The notes under the pieces are model-generated. The model was not told where the DNA came from and made no database searches. It saw only the letters and a program-made list of their open reading frames with translations. Positions 60,791 to 64,000 of a stretch of 64,000 nucleotides of DNA are shown here, piece after piece; position 1 is the stretch's first letter, and the number at the start of each line of letters is the position of its first letter. The DNA lies in the NCBI GenBank assembly GCA_973895155.1, contig OZ316899.1, forward strand, positions 6,448,001-6,512,000, read 5' to 3'. Source of the stretch: Marsupella aquatica (lineage: Eukaryota > Marchantiophyta). The position numbers were made by a program, and so were the translations under genes.

Positions 60791-61538
60791 TCAATAAAGA
60801 ACCTCATCATATACAACATTTTTTGTCAACTTTGCTTGACCCTCCTCGGAATCTGAAAGTAAAACCTTGATAGTTGTAGGTGATGTTGCCCTTGAGAATG
60901 CTACATACAACTGTCCATGACTAAATACAGGCTTTGAAAGTTGCAACCCCACATGTTCTAAAGTCTGACCTTGAGCCTTGTTTATGGTCATTGCATATGT
61001 CACTCGAATTGGAAATTGGACCCTACGTAATAAGAAAGAAAGTGACTCGTCAGAGGTCAACGGAATCCGTGGGATAAATGTAAGGGTCCCTACATGTTTT
61101 CCTGCAAGAACACGTGCCTCGATGACACGACGATTCATTGCTCTCACAATTAACCGATTACCATTACACAACCCCAAAGAGTGATCTATATTCCTAAGTA
61201 AAATGATAGGCATCGAACCTTCAGTACCAACTTATGAGGCGGCAGACCACTCGGCGTGGTGTATTCAAGAACTCCGTAGGGTAAAAATTTTCCCCTTTGA
61301 GCTGATCTGGACGATCAACGCTAAAAAACTCACTTGATTCCCCATAAAGCCCTTCTAAGATAGAGTCGTTAATTTTTAGTGCCTTGTCATTTATCGGCGC
61401 CAGAATAGTTGATAAGAGAGGAAGAAAATAGAAATCGATTGATAAGAGAGAAGACATGTTATCCAATGGATGTACTTCTACAACAACTTGCAGAGCAAGA
61501 GCCACACTTTTCAAAGTCCAACAATGTTTTACCCACAC
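60791..61538 (-). pseudogene. Helitron PIF1-like helicase, C-terminal part
   Basis: Two open pieces in different frames. 61538-61221 contains ILAPINDKALKINDSILEG and SSEFFSVDRP. 61213-60791 contains LLRNIDHSLGLCNGNRLIVR, YAMTINKAQGQTLEHVGL and HGQLYVAFSRA, the last helicase motifs of the PIF1/RecD2 family. The stop TAA after VVYDEVLY is at 60791. The Walker A and B motifs are absent: before 61538 the sequence jumps back to the Rep-helicase linker. The helicase would unwind DNA during transposition. Confidence 0.85.
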
Positions 61539-61575
61539 TTTTCAAAGCCTTATCCATCAAATGTAGAGAAAAACT

Positions 61576-62385
61576 CTATTGTTGTTGCTCCGTAGAATCT
61601 AAGAAGCCCATCAATTGCAAACGATACCTACAATCATCACTCAAATTGGATGCATGTTGTGCCCATAGGTCGCACGGTTTGGCAACACCTCCAAACAACA
61701 ATATTGTAATAAATAGTTGTCTTATTTGCGCATCAGTGTGCATGCTTGCCGCTTCTTGAAGGCATCTATCCCTCTCCTCATTGTTCTCATACAAACCCCG
61801 AGCAAAAGCCGCTGCTTGAAAGGTGGGGTATACATTGCCCTCAAAAGTGCGAAGGTTGATGAACAATGTTGCACCTTTGATGTGAAGAAGAAGCGTCCTC
61901 AAGTAGTACCGTTCACCCGTGGCTGGCAGCACAAAATACATCCTGTCAATGCTAAACCCTCTTCTTCGTGGGTTCCATGCATGGGTTCCATGCACGGGAG
62001 GACGTATCCCATACAAACTCATGGGGGAAATTGTTGTAGAGAAGTTGTCTCGCACGTTATGCAAAGCATTAGCTCTGAACCACCCTGTCAGGGTTGTGTC
62101 CCTATGAGATTCTCGTTGAACCACATCATTGATGTCAGAATCCTCATTGAACATTATAGATTGTTCCCCCTCACAATGAACTTGCAGGCGTTGTACCAAA
62201 GTAGTACTCTCAGACATTTCAAACTGGTTAATGCGCCATACTCCCTCACCAGCAAACACATATCTAGCATCTAAGTGCTCCTTCACTTCATCTCGTTGCT
62301 CCACCTCCACCGTTGCTTTCTCGTGCCCTTTATAATAGTACTTGTATAAATATTTGATTGCTTTAATGGAGCAACAAATCTCCAC
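61576..62385 (-). pseudogene. Helitron Rep-helicase linker region
   Basis: Open for 269 codons. AIKYLYKYYYKGHEKATVEV, ARYVFAGEGVWRINQFEM and YYLRTLLLHIKGATLF followed by NLRTF are typical of the region between Rep and helicase in plant Helitron proteins. The end (DSTEQQQ) runs into sequence that no longer matches the helicase, so a deletion of several hundred codons is inferred at about 61540-61576. An upstream piece in another frame (62504-62283) covers the preceding segment. Confidence 0.85.
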
Positions 62386-62725
62386 ATTGATGCATTGAAT
62401 CTCATGCTCAAATATGGACTATGAGGAACAACCCACCTATTGTCAAACTTAAACCCGCTCTGGTCTTTTGAGAAATTGCGGCCATCATCCCGACATTGAT
62501 ACATGGGATACCCATCATCTCCAAAAACCGTTTTGGTTAAGAATGATCGTGGATAGCCCTTGCGTGCAGTCCGTCAACCATGCAAGGTGAGTTTGGATAC
62601 CCATGACCGCATGGACCATGGACCATGGACTTCATAATAGTCTGATATAATTGTGGATGTACTCATGCATCAGGTATCTCTGCCAAAACCAATTGATCAA
62701 CCAACTCCGAGGTGCACAACTTATG

Positions 62726-63380
62726 TCATTCCACCAATATTATAAGAATGTGGGCATGCGGTAGACCCCTCTTTTGAAATCCAATGACATACATAGAGGC
62801 AATAGGTCTACCCAATACCCCTGCCAGAATATCCGCCAGCAGGCCCTTCAACTTAAGTTTGAACACTCTCGCCACAATGTCATCGCGGTCGGCCGGGGTC
62901 TGGTAGGGGAAGCACTCCACTCTAATTTCAGGCCATTCAGGATTGCATGTAAAAGTTGTGAAAAGGTCAGGAGGCCCGTACGTTCAAACAACTGCCATGG
63001 CATCTTGATAGGCCTGCATCATATGTCGTGCACTACCCCCATATGTGGACGGTAAAATATAGGTCCTACCCACATTGCTTGCTTGTGCGTCCCTATCTTG
63101 AACTACATCTTGTAGCCCTTGATATAACTCGGTCCAAAGCTTTTTCTGATTGTTTCGAATGTATGTGAGGCGTGTTTGGTCTATACATGCATATGCATCA
63201 ACGATAAATTGCTTGAATGAGCAATCTTCCTCCACGAAGCAACCATTCATCTTCCCGCCTTGCATGTAACATATACACATAGTATTGAAGTTGGGTCACC
63301 TTCTTAGAACCATTTTGTCCACCCCTGGCTCCTAGTTCAACAGCCACAATGACCCCATTTTGGAATTCATGCCCCGCCAA
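62726..63380 (-). pseudogene. Helitron Rep (HUH endonuclease) fragments
   Basis: Pieces 63380-63198, 63280-62984 and 62920-62726 lie in different frames. They hold VDAYACIDQTRLTYIRNNQK, SARHMMQAYQDAMAVV and KRGLPHAHILIILVE. The PHAHIL block is the metal-binding HUH motif of rolling-circle Rep proteins. The catalytic tyrosine region should follow but falls in the gap between 62726 and 62504, where I see no clear match. Frameshifts and missing parts make it inactive. Confidence 0.8.
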
Positions 63381-63649
63381 TGGGATGTTGTGATGCCTAG
63401 CCAGGAATCATTAGGCCAGTTTAAATAGTAAAATCAGGAGTGTACCCTAGGAAACACCTTAGTATATATAGTAACAAAAATAGGGAAAATATAAACAATT
63501 AAGGGTGACTATGGAACCCGAGCCGAGGCCGAAAGTAAGGACGTCGGGGGAGGGAACACGATTAGGGTTAGGGCGCGCTAAGTACCGGCGGCTATGGGTA
63601 ACCAACGGGAAGAAAGACCAGCCAGGGGGGTAAGGACCGATCGCAAGGA

Positions 63650-64000
63650 ATGGCGGCTCATTTGCAAGCACGAGCCAAGCGGACGACTACGAGAGGCCAA
63701 CTACTGTCCGTTGCTCAGGCAAGCACTCGGGGTGGAAGCAGATACCGACAATCAACTCAAGAAGGTATGAGCAACGTCAATCAAGCTGCTCATTTTTGGG
63801 GATGCCTGTTAGAACGGGCAACTGAGTAGATTGGGACCTACAAGGACGAAGAATCGGAGAGAATGGCTCGAGAATGGCAGGAGCTCGCTTGGCTGTGGGA
63901 GCTGCAGAATTCTGCCTTCTTAGGAGGAGAACTCATTACGGCTGAATTCTTGTGGATGCCTACTGCCGACGAACTCGACGATCTTCTATTTTGTGAGAAC
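63650..64000 (+). CDS. Unidentified ORF cut by the window edge
   Basis: From ATG at 63650 the frame runs off the right edge (117 codons) with one TAG at 63827. The N-terminus is basic (MAAHLQARAKRTTTR), followed by a Gln/Ser-rich part and an acidic helix-prone part (ESERMAREWQELAWLWELQN). No domain is recognised. The single TAG and the element-rich setting make a retroelement gag plausible, but this is a guess. Confidence 0.3.

Larger units (their letters stand above)
60237..63475 (-). mobile_element. Degenerate Helitron
   Basis: The minus-strand 3' terminus is at 60237-60261: hairpin gtgcaaagcac, then gggcatggggCTAG followed by T, the standard Helitron end. Internally the order is Rep then helicase. 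Rep pieces are at 63380-62985 (SFKQFIVDAYACID, TYILPSTYGGS) and 62920-62726 (RVFKLKLKGLLADILAGV, IGFQKRGLPHAHILI with the HUH-type motif). The Rep/helicase middle is at 62385-61576, and PIF1-like helicase motifs lie at 61538-60791. The N-terminal part of Rep and most helicase N-terminal motifs are missing. A possible 5' end (tatatatac on the minus strand near 63465) is not convincing. The element would move by rolling-circle replication. Confidence 0.85.

Noticed and set aside
60199-60819. 206-codon minus-strand ORF of repeated SCPHLDIL-type units
   Set aside because: It is produced by the 19-bp minisatellite: because 19 is not a multiple of three, all frames stay open.

Overview
This window looks like nuclear DNA of a streptophyte: a land plant, possibly a bryophyte or another early-diverging lineage, or a charophyte alga. 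The evidence is two spliced host genes with plant-type partners: a RABA1/Rab11-class GTPase with an intron directly after the WDTAGQER box, and a SUF4/BuGZ zinc-finger protein in seven exons. There are no bacterial operons. Most of the rest is layered, decaying transposable elements, typical of a mid-size to large plant genome. I cannot name the species.

Layout. 1-6.8 kb holds broken ORFs of unknown type and a possible CACTA-like remnant. 6.80-8.29 kb is a solo or truncated LTR of a chromovirus family. 9.1-16.65 kb is the highlight: a 5'-truncated Ty3/gypsy element whose polyprotein contains, in order, a gag zinc knuckle, retropepsin, a C5-cytosine DNA methyltransferase, reverse transcriptase, RNase H, integrase and a PHD-like finger, followed by a collapsed tandem of LTRs. 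One of those LTRs carries a foldback MITE. 17.7-20 kb holds tandem duplications and a gypsy relic.

21.36-23.04 kb (minus) is the RABA1-like gene. A Helitron terminus and a 19-bp minisatellite lie about 0.65 kb upstream of its start codon. 27.5-31.4 kb is a PIF/Harbinger transposon with a Myb-like ORF on plus and a DDE transposase on minus. 31.4-39.2 kb holds a coiled-coil ORF, a long lysine-rich ORF with a ParB-like domain, five copies of a covarying ~20-bp hairpin, and a nearly open LINE ORF2 ending in a microsatellite tail. 39.2-43.98 kb is a 5'-truncated chromovirus with its 3' LTR, which is interrupted by a 305-bp MITE. 43.98-45.29 kb is a Ty1/copia pol remnant.

47.32-58.27 kb (minus) is the SUF4/BuGZ gene. 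Its 7.66-kb intron 4 contains, on the opposite strand, an apparent C-terminal exon of a xyloglucan endotransglucosylase/hydrolase (XTH). 60.24-63.4 kb is a degenerate Helitron whose 3' terminus matches the one near RABA1. The right edge cuts an unidentified ORF.

How it fits together. The two host genes are intact by splice phase and stop codon. The elements are mostly broken, with many stop codons that look like C-to-T decay: CAG to TAG, CGA to TGA, and TGG to TAG from the other strand. This is what heavy CG and CHG methylation of silenced elements would produce. The gypsy element that carries its own cytosine methyltransferase shows this pattern most strongly.
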